NCBI GenBank assembly: GCA_965660165.1 | Contig: CBFHYU010000027.1 | Coordinates: 1-26,287 of the forward strand | Reading direction: 5' to 3' | Source: WTJO01 sp965660165 | GTDB lineage: Bacteria > Pseudomonadota > Alphaproteobacteria > Puniceispirillales > Puniceispirillaceae | DNA length: 26,287 nt | Part shown: one piece after another, positions 7,420 through 16,005 of the stretch | Position numbering within the stretch: the first letter of the stretch is position 1 | Layout: each line of letters starts with the position of its first letter | Position numbers and translations under genes: made by a program | The notes under the pieces: generated by a model | What the model saw: the letters and a program-made list of their open reading frames with translations, nothing else | Told to the model about the DNA's origin: nothing | Database searches by the model: none

Positions 7420-8361
7420 CTAGAAAATCTGAAGCACGCCAACCAGATTTCCCTTATCATCAGTTACTAGCAGACATTGAATTTTAGCATCAATCAGCAA
7501 TTCTTCAGCATCGCCAAAGGCAGTATCTTCTAAAATTGTGAGCGGTGATTTATTCATCACATCCCCTGCTGTCAATTTGTCAAGTGATGCGCCTTGCACC
7601 AGCATCCGTCGCAAATCACCATCTGTAATAATACCGTGATAATTATCCGCACTCCCAACAATCGCCAGCCCAAGCCGCCCCTTTGTCATCACCAAAATCA
7701 CTTCAGTCATTGGGGTATCTGCCGACACAAAGGGCAGGTCAGTTGACCGCATATGATCCTTAACAGATGATAATAATTTGCGCCCAAGCTTGCCGCCAGG
7801 ATGAGTTCTGGCAAAATCTTCTTCCCGAAAGCCAGATTGCTTCATAAGGGCAATTGCCAGCGCATCACCAAGCACAAGCGCTGCCAATGTTGAGGTAGTT
7901 GGCGCCAGGTTTAGCGGGCAGGCTTCTTTGTCAATAGAGGCATCAAGCACAATTTTTGATGCTTTTGCCATTGTTGAATTGGGATTGCCGACAAGGCTAA
8001 TAATTTGAGCATCAATCCGCCGCAATGCAGGCAGTAATCTGATAACTTCATCAGTCTCGCCAGAATTAGATATTAGCAATATCACATCCCGATTGCGGAC
8101 TATGCCTAGATCGCCATGAATAGCTTCTGCGGGATGAAGAAACACAGATGGTGTGCCTGTTGAGGTAAGGGTTGCCGCAATTTTCTGGCCGACCAGACCA
8201 GATTTGCCCATGCCGCAAATAATAAAATTCCCATCATGAGAGGCTATAAGCTCAACTGCAGCAAAAAAACTCTCGCCAATGCGCCCCTCTACATCCTCTA
8301 GTGCCGTACGATAGGCAGCAAACATATCTAAGACAGATTTGAAATCTTTTTCATTCATCAT
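7420..8361 (-). CDS. kdsD: D-arabinose 5-phosphate isomerase (KdsD/KpsF/GutQ family)
   Basis: Interconverts ribulose 5-phosphate and arabinose 5-phosphate, the first step toward KDO of lipopolysaccharide. The 313 residues comprise a SIS sugar-isomerase domain (about 40-175, with GMGKSGLVGQKIAATL, the HPAEAIHGDLG loop and ISNSGETDE) and two CBS domains (about 205-258 and 268-313). The C terminus stops at GVLQIF, some eight residues before the usual family end. Reading the same DNA in another frame just past GVLQ gives DFLATNQG and a stop at 7403, much like the expected HDFLRAGV-type tail, so a small deletion has probably shifted the frame at the very end. The catalytic domain is untouched. First gene of kdsD-queA-tgt-queG. 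Confidence 0.93.
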   Translation of the reverse strand: MMNEKDFKSVLDMFAAYRTALEDVEGRIGESFFAAVELIASHDGNFIICGMGKSGLVGQKIAATLTSTGTPSVFLHPAEAIHGDLGIVRNRDVILLISNSGETDEVIRLLPALRRIDAQIISLVGNPNSTMAKASKIVLDASIDKEACPLNLAPTTSTLAALVLGDALAIALMKQSGFREEDFARTHPGGKLGRKLLSSVKDHMRSTDLPFVSADTPMTEVILVMTKGRLGLAIVGSADNYHGIITDGDLRRMLVQGASLDKLTAGDVMNKSPLTILEDTAFGDAEELLIDAKIQCLLVTDDKGNLVGVLQIF

Positions 8362-8452
8362 AATTGACCATTTTTGTGATAGCCATCCACAACCCTGTCA
8401 TGTGGCCTAGTGCTATGGGCTTGTCTTAACATGGTAACGCGGGCATTAACAA

Positions 8453-8471
8453 GCTATCTTATCTAGATAGC
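8453..8471 (-). other. Perfect 7-bp hairpin between mobA and kdsD
   Basis: GCTATCT (8453-8459) and AGATAGC (8465-8471) form a perfect inverted repeat around a 5-base loop. It lies in the 153-base gap after the mobA stop and about 90 bases before the kdsD start. Neither strand shows a following T run, so it is not a standard terminator. It may be an operator or a processing structure. Confidence 0.35.
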
Positions 8472-8514
8472 ACGCGCTGTCAAACTGCAAAGATCATGCC
8501 TGTTTGGTGCAATC

Positions 8515-9141
8515 TCAAGCGCTATGGACAGTCATATTTATCTGTTCTGCTTGCGCTACATCTTCTGCCCTGTTCAGATTCATAAACGGGTCATATTCAG
8601 CATGCTCACAGGTAACAACTGCCATCTTATAGCCAGCGGTAAAATCATCTATCTTGCGAATATCTTGTGTTACAACAGCGTCATATAGTTCTTGGCGTAT
8701 ACCGACTGGCCAAAGCCCAAATACAGGATGACGGCGTCCACAGCTCATCGGCTGGGCAAGCTGGTATGCACCATCATCAAGCGCATCAAACAGCCTAGCG
8801 GTAAGGTCATGCGGTATAAAGGGCGCATCTGTTGCCATCGTTTGAATAAACGCAATCTCTGGATGGTGCTGATGCAGATATTCAAGACAGCTTAACAGGC
8901 CAATTAACGGGCCAAGAAATCCAGAAATGGTATCTGGCACAACAGGCAAACCTGCCTCTGCAAAGCGTGCAGGATCACCATTTGCATTTATCAGCCTAAC
9001 AGAAAATTCATCAGTGATATGTAATTGACGGCGCAAAATAGTCTGGCCACCTACCTCAATGAAGGCTTTATCACCACCGCCCATTCTGCGCGCCTGCCCC
9101 CCTGCCAGAAACCCTATGGCAATGTGTTCATGCAGGCTCAT
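8515..9141 (-). CDS. mobA: Molybdenum cofactor guanylyltransferase
   Basis: Joins GMP from GTP to molybdopterin-bound molybdenum to give the guanine dinucleotide form of the cofactor used by DMSO-reductase-family enzymes such as formate dehydrogenase. The 208-residue protein has the N-terminal nucleotide-binding signature FLAGGQARRMGGGDKAF (11-27), the GFLGPLIGL segment near 73-81, and a metal-binding MATDAPFIP with D104. Length is normal for the family. Its ATG lies three bases after the fdhD stop codon, so the pair is almost certainly cotranscribed. No molybdoenzyme gene is present in the window. Confidence 0.93.
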   Translation of the reverse strand: MSLHEHIAIGFLAGGQARRMGGGDKAFIEVGGQTILRRQLHITDEFSVRLINANGDPARFAEAGLPVVPDTISGFLGPLIGLLSCLEYLHQHHPEIAFIQTMATDAPFIPHDLTARLFDALDDGAYQLAQPMSCGRRHPVFGLWPVGIRQELYDAVVTQDIRKIDDFTAGYKMAVVTCEHAEYDPFMNLNRAEDVAQAEQINMTVHSA

Positions 9142-9144
9142 TGA

Positions 9145-10023
9145 TTATGCGTTTTCATCATTAAATTGCCTTTGCGCCGACATCCGCTCAGATGATGGCG
9201 CTGGGTTAACATCCATATCAAATAAGATTCGTTCTGCGCCTGACAGCACAACAAAGCGACTGCCTTTGGCTCGACCAATCAATGTAAGGCCTGCTTGACG
9301 TGCCAGCCTGACCCCTGCTTCGGTAAAGCCTGATCTAGACACCAAAATAGGGATATTCATGATCACGGTTTTGATGACCATCTCAGAGGTAAGCCTGCCT
9401 GTGGTATAAAACATCTTATCATCGCCAGAAACACCATTGAGAAACATATGACCTGCGATTTTATCAACTGCATTATGCCTGCCAATATCTTCAACATAGG
9501 CAATAGGATGGTCTGGCGTACACAGCACACAGCCATGAATAGCGCCTGCTTTCAGATACAGGCTTGGCGCGGTATTGATGGTTTTTGACAAGGCCATAAG
9601 CTGGCTAACAGACAGCCTTAAATCAGGATTGAGAGAAATTTGTTCAAACCTGTCCATAATATCACCAAAGACAGTGCCTTGCGCACATCCGCTTGTACGA
9701 ATTTTTTTCTTCATCTTAGCTTCATAATTGGTCTGTTTTTCGGTACGTACCACCACCACATCAATATCAAGGTCAATATCAATATCTGTAATCACATCAT
9801 CTGCAAGCAGCATATTCTGGTTAAATAAAAACCCAACCGCTAGCTCTTTTATATGATCACCAAGGCTCATCGCTGTCACAATTTCTTGCCCATTCAGATA
9901 AATAGTAAGCGGCCGTTCTGCTACCACAGGCAAATGTACTGGCGTGCCAGACGAATCCAGCCCTTCAAGCATTGTGGTAAGCCCCTCAGCATCTGGATCA
10001 GGGGCAATCTGAAATTCCGCCAT
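9145..10023 (-). CDS. fdhD: Formate dehydrogenase accessory sulfurtransferase FdhD
   Basis: Delivers sulfur from a cysteine desulfurase to the molybdenum cofactor for formate dehydrogenase. I start at ATG 10023 (292 residues), since AGGA sits eight bases upstream; an in-frame GTG at 10059 lacks this. Motifs are RPLTIYLNG, IRTSGCAQGTVFGD with the sulfur-carrying C113, GAIHGCVLC, YVEDIGRHNAVDKIAG, and the C-terminal GRLTSEMVIK and SRSGFT segments. The loop has one cysteine (SGCAQG) where the E. coli protein has two (CGVCG). That is a known variant among relatives, and the retained one corresponds to the essential position. Linked to mobA, with no formate dehydrogenase nearby. Confidence 0.93.
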   Translation of the reverse strand: MAEFQIAPDPDAEGLTTMLEGLDSSGTPVHLPVVAERPLTIYLNGQEIVTAMSLGDHIKELAVGFLFNQNMLLADDVITDIDIDLDIDVVVVRTEKQTNYEAKMKKKIRTSGCAQGTVFGDIMDRFEQISLNPDLRLSVSQLMALSKTINTAPSLYLKAGAIHGCVLCTPDHPIAYVEDIGRHNAVDKIAGHMFLNGVSGDDKMFYTTGRLTSEMVIKTVIMNIPILVSRSGFTEAGVRLARQAGLTLIGRAKGSRFVVLSGAERILFDMDVNPAPSSERMSAQRQFNDENA

Positions 10024-10097
10024 CGTCACGTTCCTGTTTATTATATCTGCTACTATCACGCTATTATGGACATATTGGCCAAATAAGGCAAAGGCTG

Positions 10098-10199
10098 TGC
10101 TATCATATCATGTACTATTTACCAATTTGATAGATGCAGATAGACTATACTTCTCATATCATGCAAAACACGGGATATGATAGTCTTTCTGCTATCATA
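10098..10199. promoter_or_regulatory. Cluster of TATCATA boxes between fdhD and nadK
   Basis: The divergent gap contains TGCTATCATA twice as a direct repeat (10098-10107 and 10190-10199) and an inverted copy GATATGATAG (10174-10183). The inverted copy is the exact reverse complement of CTATCATATC at 10100-10109. CATATC at 10155-10160 can also pair with GATATG at 10174-10179, and GACTAT (10143-10148) with ATAGTC (10180-10185). This looks like a multi-site operator or a leader structure serving one or both genes. No matching known regulator could be named. Confidence 0.45.
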
Positions 10200-10236
10200 G
10201 ATTTGTAAAGAATTTGGATAATTGGCAGCATTAGAC

Positions 10237-10995
10237 ATGAAGATTCATTTTATGGCCTCAGACCATCCTGAAAGCACGCAACGCTTTACCCAGCTATCTG
10301 CGCAATATGGTCAGGCAGATATTTCGGAAGCTGATTATTTAGTTGTGCTAGGCGGTGATGGACAGATGCTTGCCGCCATGCGAGATGCTATCAATTATCA
10401 AAAACCATTATTTGGCATAAATTGTGGGCGTGTAGGCTTTTTGATGAATGAATATTCAGATACTGATTTGCCGCAAAGATTACAGGCGGCAGAAGCTGTC
10501 TGTATCCACCCGCTTGAACTTACCGCCACAGACTGTTCAGGCAACACCCATAAAGCACTTGCAATTAACGAAGTATCTTTATTGCGCCAAAGCCATAATG
10601 CCGCGCATTGCGCAATTTATGTGAATGACAAGCAAGAGATGGCATTACTAATTTGTGATGGTATATTGCTTGCCACGCCTGCTGGCTCTACAGCCTATAA
10701 CCTATCAGCTCATGGACCAATCATTCCGCTTGGGGCTGAATTATTGGCTCTTACCCCCATATCTGCATTTCGTCCAAGACGCTGGAGAGGCGCGTTATTG
10801 CCTGCAAATAGCCGTGTCAGGATTGAGGTGATAGATGCTGATTTCAGGCCACAATCAGTCACCGCAGATAATGTCGAATTCAGAGATATAAAAGAGGCGA
10901 CTATCAGACAGATAAATGAGATTTCAATTCCTGTGCTATATGATAAAGGTCATGGACTATCAGAGCGGATAATCTCGGAACAATTTAATTATTGA
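10237..10995 (+). CDS. nadK: NAD kinase
   Basis: Phosphorylates NAD to NADP. From ATG 10237 the protein has 252 residues; an in-frame TTG at 10222 would add five. It shows the family signature GGDG (39-42), INCGRVGFLMNEY near 61-73, NE at 111-112, and the glycine-rich nucleotide-binding segment TPAGSTAYNLSAHGP (147-161). Length is typical of the short alphaproteobacterial form. It stands alone on the plus strand, divergent from fdhD. Its TGA overlaps the stop region of the convergent hydrolase by seven bases, so the two transcripts must overlap at their 3' ends. Confidence 0.95.
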   Translation: MKIHFMASDHPESTQRFTQLSAQYGQADISEADYLVVLGGDGQMLAAMRDAINYQKPLFGINCGRVGFLMNEYSDTDLPQRLQAAEAVCIHPLELTATDCSGNTHKALAINEVSLLRQSHNAAHCAIYVNDKQEMALLICDGILLATPAGSTAYNLSAHGPIIPLGAELLALTPISAFRPRRWRGALLPANSRVRIEVIDADFRPQSVTADNVEFRDIKEATIRQINEISIPVLYDKGHGLSERIISEQFNY

Positions 10996-12032
10996 TCCTG
11001 TTCTGGCTCTTGTGGGCGCTGTTGGTGGGGCGGATTATCTAGTTCATCAAGAAAGGATAAGGGGTCAGGCGGGCTGTGCAGACAGCTCAGAATAGCATGA
11101 TAAATGCGTTGTTTTATCGGCTCACGCTCATTCAATAATTCATGGCGGGCATGATCAATCAAATGTGTCCTACCAGCGCTTAAATATCCCAGCATCTCAA
11201 CAGATTTAGCTAGATCAACAACCTGCTCATCTACCGCAACAAACGCATTTACAGGTACAGTAATAGACCGCATCCAGTCAGGATTCAGACTTGTTTTCAA
11301 ACAAGACTGAAACGTTGCAGCCACCCAGCCAATAGTTGGCCGATATCGCCGTAAATAGGCTTTTTTCTCAAAAATGCGATATTGCCTATCATAGCCGTCG
11401 GGATCGGATGTCAGCATATTATCAATCTTAAACCGTCTAGCAATATGGGTTTCGGTCAATGCCACACCTGGAATAGAATGTTTTTTCATCCCGAAAAAAG
11501 ATAGCAGACGCGTAGCAGATACCACAAACCAAAGCGGTGGCGATTTCGGCACAATCATAGGCGATAGTAAAATTATCTGCTCAATCTCATAGGCAAATAG
11601 CTGATGACAATGCAATGCCAGATGTCCGCCCATTGAATGTCCAATAACTGAAAATGGCTTGCCAGCAAAGCCTGCCTCTGCCACCAGCGCACTAACAGCA
11701 TGATGATGTTGTGCATAATCATCAATATGCACCAGCAAGGGATGATCGCCCAAATGACCTGATGCGCCCTGTCCTGGCCAATCAATCACCAAACACTCAA
11801 AGCCTGCATCTGTTAAAAAGGCAATAAGCTGGCTATATTTTTCACAAAATTCGGTAAAACCGGGCAGAATAAGCACCCGCCCTATTGGATTATCCAGCTC
11901 ACACAGATGCCCTCTTATCGGATAGGGGCGGTTTATCGTGGCAGGCAGGATAATATCTCTGCCTTTCAAGATACCATCATCAAGCGCATGTGGCGGCAAT
12001 TCTGGAATTAGATAATCAGGCTGTTCAGTCAT
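10989..12032 (-). CDS. Alpha/beta hydrolase, lysophospholipase/monoacylglycerol-lipase-like
   Basis: A serine hydrolase of the Hydrolase_4 group. From ATG 12032 it has 347 residues (an ATG at 12056 would add eight). That start overlaps the ABC transporter stop as ATGACTGA, suggesting coupled translation. Visible are the oxyanion-region LILPGFTEF, IDWPGQGASG, the nucleophile elbow GHSMGGHLAL with S133, an Asp in FVAVDEQV and the late His in LIDHARHELL. No signal peptide or membrane anchor is evident, so it is probably cytosolic or peripheral. It is the last gene of the SUF-exporter operon. A link to Fe-S metabolism is not obvious from its family; lipid or ester turnover is the usual role. Confidence 0.85.
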   Translation of the reverse strand: MTEQPDYLIPELPPHALDDGILKGRDIILPATINRPYPIRGHLCELDNPIGRVLILPGFTEFCEKYSQLIAFLTDAGFECLVIDWPGQGASGHLGDHPLLVHIDDYAQHHHAVSALVAEAGFAGKPFSVIGHSMGGHLALHCHQLFAYEIEQIILLSPMIVPKSPPLWFVVSATRLLSFFGMKKHSIPGVALTETHIARRFKIDNMLTSDPDGYDRQYRIFEKKAYLRRYRPTIGWVAATFQSCLKTSLNPDWMRSITVPVNAFVAVDEQVVDLAKSVEMLGYLSAGRTHLIDHARHELLNEREPIKQRIYHAILSCLHSPPDPLSFLDELDNPPHQQRPQEPEQDQ

Positions 12033-13866
12033 AGTCTGGCTTCTGGCCTTGTGCATCTTGCAATGCGGTTGTACCAGAACGACTTACAAAACCAAGTGAC
12101 TGCCTGTCCCACATGCCTGCATAAACGCCCTTTTTGGCTCTTAATTCTGCATGTGTACCTGTTTCAATCACCTCACCTTCAGAGAGCACAATAATCTGGT
12201 CTGCATCTATGATAGTGGATAGCCGATGTGCAATCACAAGGGTTGTCTGATTTTTGGACACTTCATTCAGGCTGGTCTGGATTTCTTTTTCTGTGCGACT
12301 ATCAAGCGCAGAAGTAGCTTCATCAAACAGGAAAATTGAGGATTGTTTCAATATGGCGCGTGCAATTGCAACACGTTGCTTCTCACCCCCTGACAGTTTG
12401 AGGCCACGTTCGCCCACCTTTGTATCGAATTTTTCAGGCAGATTATCAATAAAGCTATCAATTGAGGCAAGACGTGCCGCCGCTTCAATCTCATCTTGAG
12501 TGGCGTTTTCCCTGCCATAACCAATATTATAGCCGATGGATGCGTTAAACATCACCGTATCTTGCGGCACAATGCCAATCGCCGCCCGCACAGAAGATTG
12601 CTGAAGCTCGCGAATATTCTGGCCATCAATTTCTATTGAACCTTGCTGAGGGTCATAAAATCTGAATAACAAACGCGAGATGGTTGATTTTCCAGCACCG
12701 CTTGGCCCAACAATAGCAACCTTCTTGCCAGCAGGCACGGTAAAACTTACCCCCCGTAAAATTGGCCTATCTTGATAGGCAAAATGGATATTTTTGAACT
12801 GTATTTCGCCTTTTGAAATCACAAGCGGCGGAGCATTATCAATATCATCCACGTCTGAATGCACATCAAGCAAGCCAAACATCCGTTCTAGATCAACAAA
12901 TGCCTGACGAATTTCACGATAGACAAATCCCAGAAAATTCAACGGCAGATAAAGCTGGATAAGATAGGTATTTACCGCCACAAAATCGCCAACTGTGAGA
13001 TGGCCTTGCTGAATATCATAACCTGCCAGCCCCATCATCAAGGCTAGCCCGACGGCAATAATAGCCCCCTGCCCCACATTAACAGCCGCAAGCGATGTTC
13101 TAGATAGCACGGCGGCATCTTCATATTGCCGAAGCGACTGGTCATATCTATTAGCTTCGCTTTCTTCAGCATTAAAATATTTTACCGTCTCAAAATTCAA
13201 CAGGCTATCAACAGCTTTGGTGGCGGCCTGCTCGTCTGCTTTATTCATCCTGCGCCTAAAGGCCATACGCCATTCCGTGACCTGAATAGTGAAAAACCCA
13301 TATAGCGCAACTGTGCAGAAGGTAATAGCGGCATATAAAAAGCCAAACATCGCCCATAAAAAGCCGCTTACTAGAAACACCTCAATAATCAATGGCAAGA
13401 CATCAAAAGTGGCGCGCGTAAGGATAAATTCCATTCCTTTGGCACCACGCTCAATCGCGCGCGACAAACCGCCTGTCTGACGATCTAGATGAAATTTTAA
13501 TGATAATCTGTGCAAATGACGAAAGGCAGTCATGGCTGCCCCTCTTACCGCGCGTTGCGATACTCTGCTAAACAGATATTCCTTGCCTTCCATGAAAATT
13601 TGCTGGCTTAGACGGGCAAGCGCATAGCCCCCCAGAATGTACCACAGCATCATAATGGTAAACCCATCATCCCCATTTACCAGATCAACTGCCTTGCCAT
13701 AAAATATCGGGGTTACAAGATTAGCTATCTTTGCTAGCACCAGACACAGCACTGCTAGATAGATACGGTTTCGGATGGCGTGATCACCTTTAGGCGCAGC
13801 ATAGCTAAGAATCGTGCGCATTAGTCCCAAAATTTGGGATTTTCTAAGAGCTGAATTTGTGTTCAT
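12025..13866 (-). CDS. Atm1/HMT1-type ABC exporter (fused membrane and ATPase domains)
   Basis: A 613-residue half-transporter forming a homodimer in the inner membrane. Six membrane helices (about 30-335) precede an ATPase domain with Walker A GPSGAGKST (387-395), Q-loop Q435, signature LSGGEKQ (491-497), Walker B IFLFDEA (511-517) and H-loop H547. It belongs to the Atm1 branch. W199-R200, FRRRMNKAD starting at 203, NVGQ (263-266) and R317 match, at constant spacing, residues I recall binding glutathione in the Novosphingobium Atm1 structure (R206, R210, N269, Q272, R323 there). Atm1 proteins export glutathione-linked sulfur or metal compounds and support extramitochondrial Fe-S assembly in eukaryotes. 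Its ATG directly follows the sufA stop with no gap, so it is part of the SUF operon. Confidence 0.92.
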   Translation of the reverse strand: MNTNSALRKSQILGLMRTILSYAAPKGDHAIRNRIYLAVLCLVLAKIANLVTPIFYGKAVDLVNGDDGFTIMMLWYILGGYALARLSQQIFMEGKEYLFSRVSQRAVRGAAMTAFRHLHRLSLKFHLDRQTGGLSRAIERGAKGMEFILTRATFDVLPLIIEVFLVSGFLWAMFGFLYAAITFCTVALYGFFTIQVTEWRMAFRRRMNKADEQAATKAVDSLLNFETVKYFNAEESEANRYDQSLRQYEDAAVLSRTSLAAVNVGQGAIIAVGLALMMGLAGYDIQQGHLTVGDFVAVNTYLIQLYLPLNFLGFVYREIRQAFVDLERMFGLLDVHSDVDDIDNAPPLVISKGEIQFKNIHFAYQDRPILRGVSFTVPAGKKVAIVGPSGAGKSTISRLLFRFYDPQQGSIEIDGQNIRELQQSSVRAAIGIVPQDTVMFNASIGYNIGYGRENATQDEIEAAARLASIDSFIDNLPEKFDTKVGERGLKLSGGEKQRVAIARAILKQSSIFLFDEATSALDSRTEKEIQTSLNEVSKNQTTLVIAHRLSTIIDADQIIVLSEGEVIETGTHAELRAKKGVYAGMWDRQSLGFVSRSGTTALQDAQGQKPDYD

Positions 13867-14223
13867 CTAAGAAACAGTAAAGCTTTCGCCGCATCCACAA
13901 CGTGCAGTTTCGTTCGGATTATTAAAGGTGAATGAAGATGCGAATTTATCTTCAGTCCAATCCATTTCAGAGCCAATCAAAAACATCACAGCCGCAGGGT
14001 CAATAAAGATAGTAACACCCTTTTCTTCTATCTTATCTTCAAAAGGCTTTTGCTCTGTTGCAAATTCAACCTGATATTGAAGCCCAGAACAGCCTGCTGT
14101 CTTAATGCCTACGCGCAGGCCAAGCACAGTGCTATCTGCCCGCTCCATAAGGGTTTTAGCGCGGTTAGCGGCGGCGTCAGTCATGCTGATAATGGGCGCA
14201 GATGACATATCCAGTTGTGACAT
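13867..14223 (-). CDS. sufA: A-type Fe-S carrier protein (SufA/IscA/ErpA family)
   Basis: Carries a nascent Fe-S cluster or iron to target proteins. I choose ATG 14223 (118 residues) because AGGGA lies eight bases before it; the longer frame from 14280 covers the whole intergenic gap and adds an unconserved tail. The three ligand cysteines are C45 in TAGCSGLQY, and C109 and C111 in the C-terminal ARCGCGESF. It follows sufT and immediately precedes the Atm1-type exporter. Assignment as SufA rather than ErpA or IscA rests on its place in the suf operon. Confidence 0.92.
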   Translation of the reverse strand: MSQLDMSSAPIISMTDAAANRAKTLMERADSTVLGLRVGIKTAGCSGLQYQVEFATEQKPFEDKIEEKGVTIFIDPAAVMFLIGSEMDWTEDKFASSFTFNNPNETARCGCGESFTVS

Positions 14224-14283
14224 TTTATCAATCCCTATCCTATCGGTTTTAGCATAACGCTGAACCGCGTCTGAAAACAAGCA

Positions 14284-14733
14284 TTACTCGAAATCAAGCG
14301 CCATTTTAGCATCTTCACTCATCCTGTCTGGAGTCCAAGCAGGCTCCCACACCAAACTCACGTCAACCTGCCCAACCTCATCAAGTCCAGCTACGGCCTC
14401 TGCTACCTGCTGCGGCATCTCGCCTGCGACAGGACATCCGGGCGCGGTTAGTGACATGGTAATCGCCACATTACCATTGGGGTAACGAATAATATCATAA
14501 ATCAGCCCTAAATCATAAATATTTACAGGTATTTCAGGGTCTTGAACAGTCATCAATGCGTCTATTACACGCCCCTCAGAGACGATTTCAGCAGGTGTTT
14601 CTGAAACAGGCTGTCCTGCAACAGCCTTATAGCCAGCAGAGGTGTCAGGCAGAAAATCGCCTAAGGATGGGCCATCTGCTAGCAGATTGGCAAATGCCTC
14701 ATTCGGATTACCAGATTTTGACGATTGGGTCAT
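14284..14733 (-). CDS. sufT: SufT, MIP18/DUF59-family Fe-S assembly factor
   Basis: A small helper of Fe-S protein maturation, related to eukaryotic MIP18. ATG 14733 (149 residues) is preferred over the GTG at 14739 because AAGAGG lies seven bases upstream of it. After a variable N-terminal half of about 55 residues, the DUF59 domain shows VQDPEIPVNIYDLGLIYDI (63-81) and MSLTAPGCPVAGEMP with the conserved C100. The protein ends LVWEPAWTPDRMSEDAKMALDF, as in SufT proteins of SUF operons. It lies between sufS and sufA. Confidence 0.93.
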   Translation of the reverse strand: MTQSSKSGNPNEAFANLLADGPSLGDFLPDTSAGYKAVAGQPVSETPAEIVSEGRVIDALMTVQDPEIPVNIYDLGLIYDIIRYPNGNVAITMSLTAPGCPVAGEMPQQVAEAVAGLDEVGQVDVSLVWEPAWTPDRMSEDAKMALDFE

Positions 14734-14749
14734 GGCCACACCTCTTAAT

Positions 14750-15994
14750 CTAGCTGAAAATGCGATTAACTTTGGTTAATGACTCAGCAAGCACATCAAA
14801 ATCTGATGGCTGGGTATAGACACCAACAGATGCTCTTGCGGTTGAGCTTACATCAAAAAATTTCATCAATGGCTGGGCACAATGATGCCCTGCCCGAATA
14901 GCGACCCCATCCTGATCAATCAAGGTTGAAATATCATGCGGATGGACACTGTCTAGCGTAAAGGAAATCACGCCTGACTTGCCAGATGCTGTTCCAATAA
15001 ACCTGATCCCCTCAATATCGGCAAGCCGCTTATGGCCATAATCTAACATTGCCATTTCATGATCATGGATATTCTGCATCCCAATTTCAGTAACAAAATC
15101 AATTGCCGCCCCAAAGCCAATACATTCAGCGATAGGCGGCGTGCCAGCTTCAAATCGGTGCGGGGGTGATGCATAGGTTGAGCTATCGGTCTCAACATTA
15201 TCTATCATGTCACCGCCCCCTAGAAATGGCGGCATGGCTTCAAGCAATTCAGCCTTGCCCCACAACACCCCAATGCCGCTAGGCCCATATAGCTTATGCG
15301 CTGAAAACACATAGAAATCACAGCCAAGCTGACGCACATTTACTGGCATATGCACCGCGCCCTGACAGCCATCAACAATACAAATAGCCCCAGCATCATG
15401 TGCCAATTGAGCTATTTTAGGCACATCAAACACAGTACCTAGCACGTTTGAGACATGCGGAATCGAAATAATTTTTGTACGCTTTGTAATAAGTGCCTCA
15501 AGCTTGGCAATATCAAAACTACCATCTGCTTCAACAGGCGCAGCAACCACTTTCACACCCTTACGCGTTGCCAGCAAATGCCATGGGACGATATTTGCGT
15601 GATGCTCTGCCACCGTAATGAGAACTTCGTCACCTGCCTGCAAAACGCTATCCCCATAACAATGGGCAAGCATATTCAGCGACATAGTAGCGCCAGAGGT
15701 GAATATTACCTCATTTACCTCAGCCCCTAAAAAGGCGGCAGCTTTATGCCTGACCTGCTCATATTTATCTGTCGATAATTCAGACAGCATATGCAAGCCA
15801 CGATGCACATTGGCATAGGTTTCTGCATAGGCAGAATGAAGCGCATCTAGCACCGCTTTTGGCTTTTGCGCCGAAGCAGCTGAATCAAGATACACCAAAG
15901 GCTTATTATGGATTTTCTGCTCCAGAATTGGAAATTGAGAGCGAATAGCCTGAAGGTCAAATGCCTGTTTTTGAGGTGAGATAGCCTGTTCCAT
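14750..15994 (-). CDS. sufS: Cysteine desulfurase SufS
   Basis: A pyridoxal-phosphate enzyme that removes sulfur from cysteine to supply SufBCD. From ATG 15994 it has 414 residues; a GTG at 16000 is possible. The PLP lysine is K234 in FSAHKLYGP. The cofactor-binding AEHHANIVPW (129-138) is conserved, and the sulfur-accepting cysteine is C372 in RAGHHCAQPLM. These motifs are typical of group II desulfurases of the SUF type. I see no sufE or sufU next to it, so the sulfur-transfer partner is encoded elsewhere or not used. The gene starts 12 bases after the sufD stop. Confidence 0.96.
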   Translation of the reverse strand: MEQAISPQKQAFDLQAIRSQFPILEQKIHNKPLVYLDSAASAQKPKAVLDALHSAYAETYANVHRGLHMLSELSTDKYEQVRHKAAAFLGAEVNEVIFTSGATMSLNMLAHCYGDSVLQAGDEVLITVAEHHANIVPWHLLATRKGVKVVAAPVEADGSFDIAKLEALITKRTKIISIPHVSNVLGTVFDVPKIAQLAHDAGAICIVDGCQGAVHMPVNVRQLGCDFYVFSAHKLYGPSGIGVLWGKAELLEAMPPFLGGGDMIDNVETDSSTYASPPHRFEAGTPPIAECIGFGAAIDFVTEIGMQNIHDHEMAMLDYGHKRLADIEGIRFIGTASGKSGVISFTLDSVHPHDISTLIDQDGVAIRAGHHCAQPLMKFFDVSSTARASVGVYTQPSDFDVLAESLTKVNRIFS

Positions 15995-16005
15995 ATGCAC
16001 TATGC

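Noticed and set aside
12254..12499. Opposite-strand frame inside the ATPase domain of the exporter gene, and many similar ones elsewhere
   Set aside because: Antisense shadows of strongly conserved genes with no independent signals.
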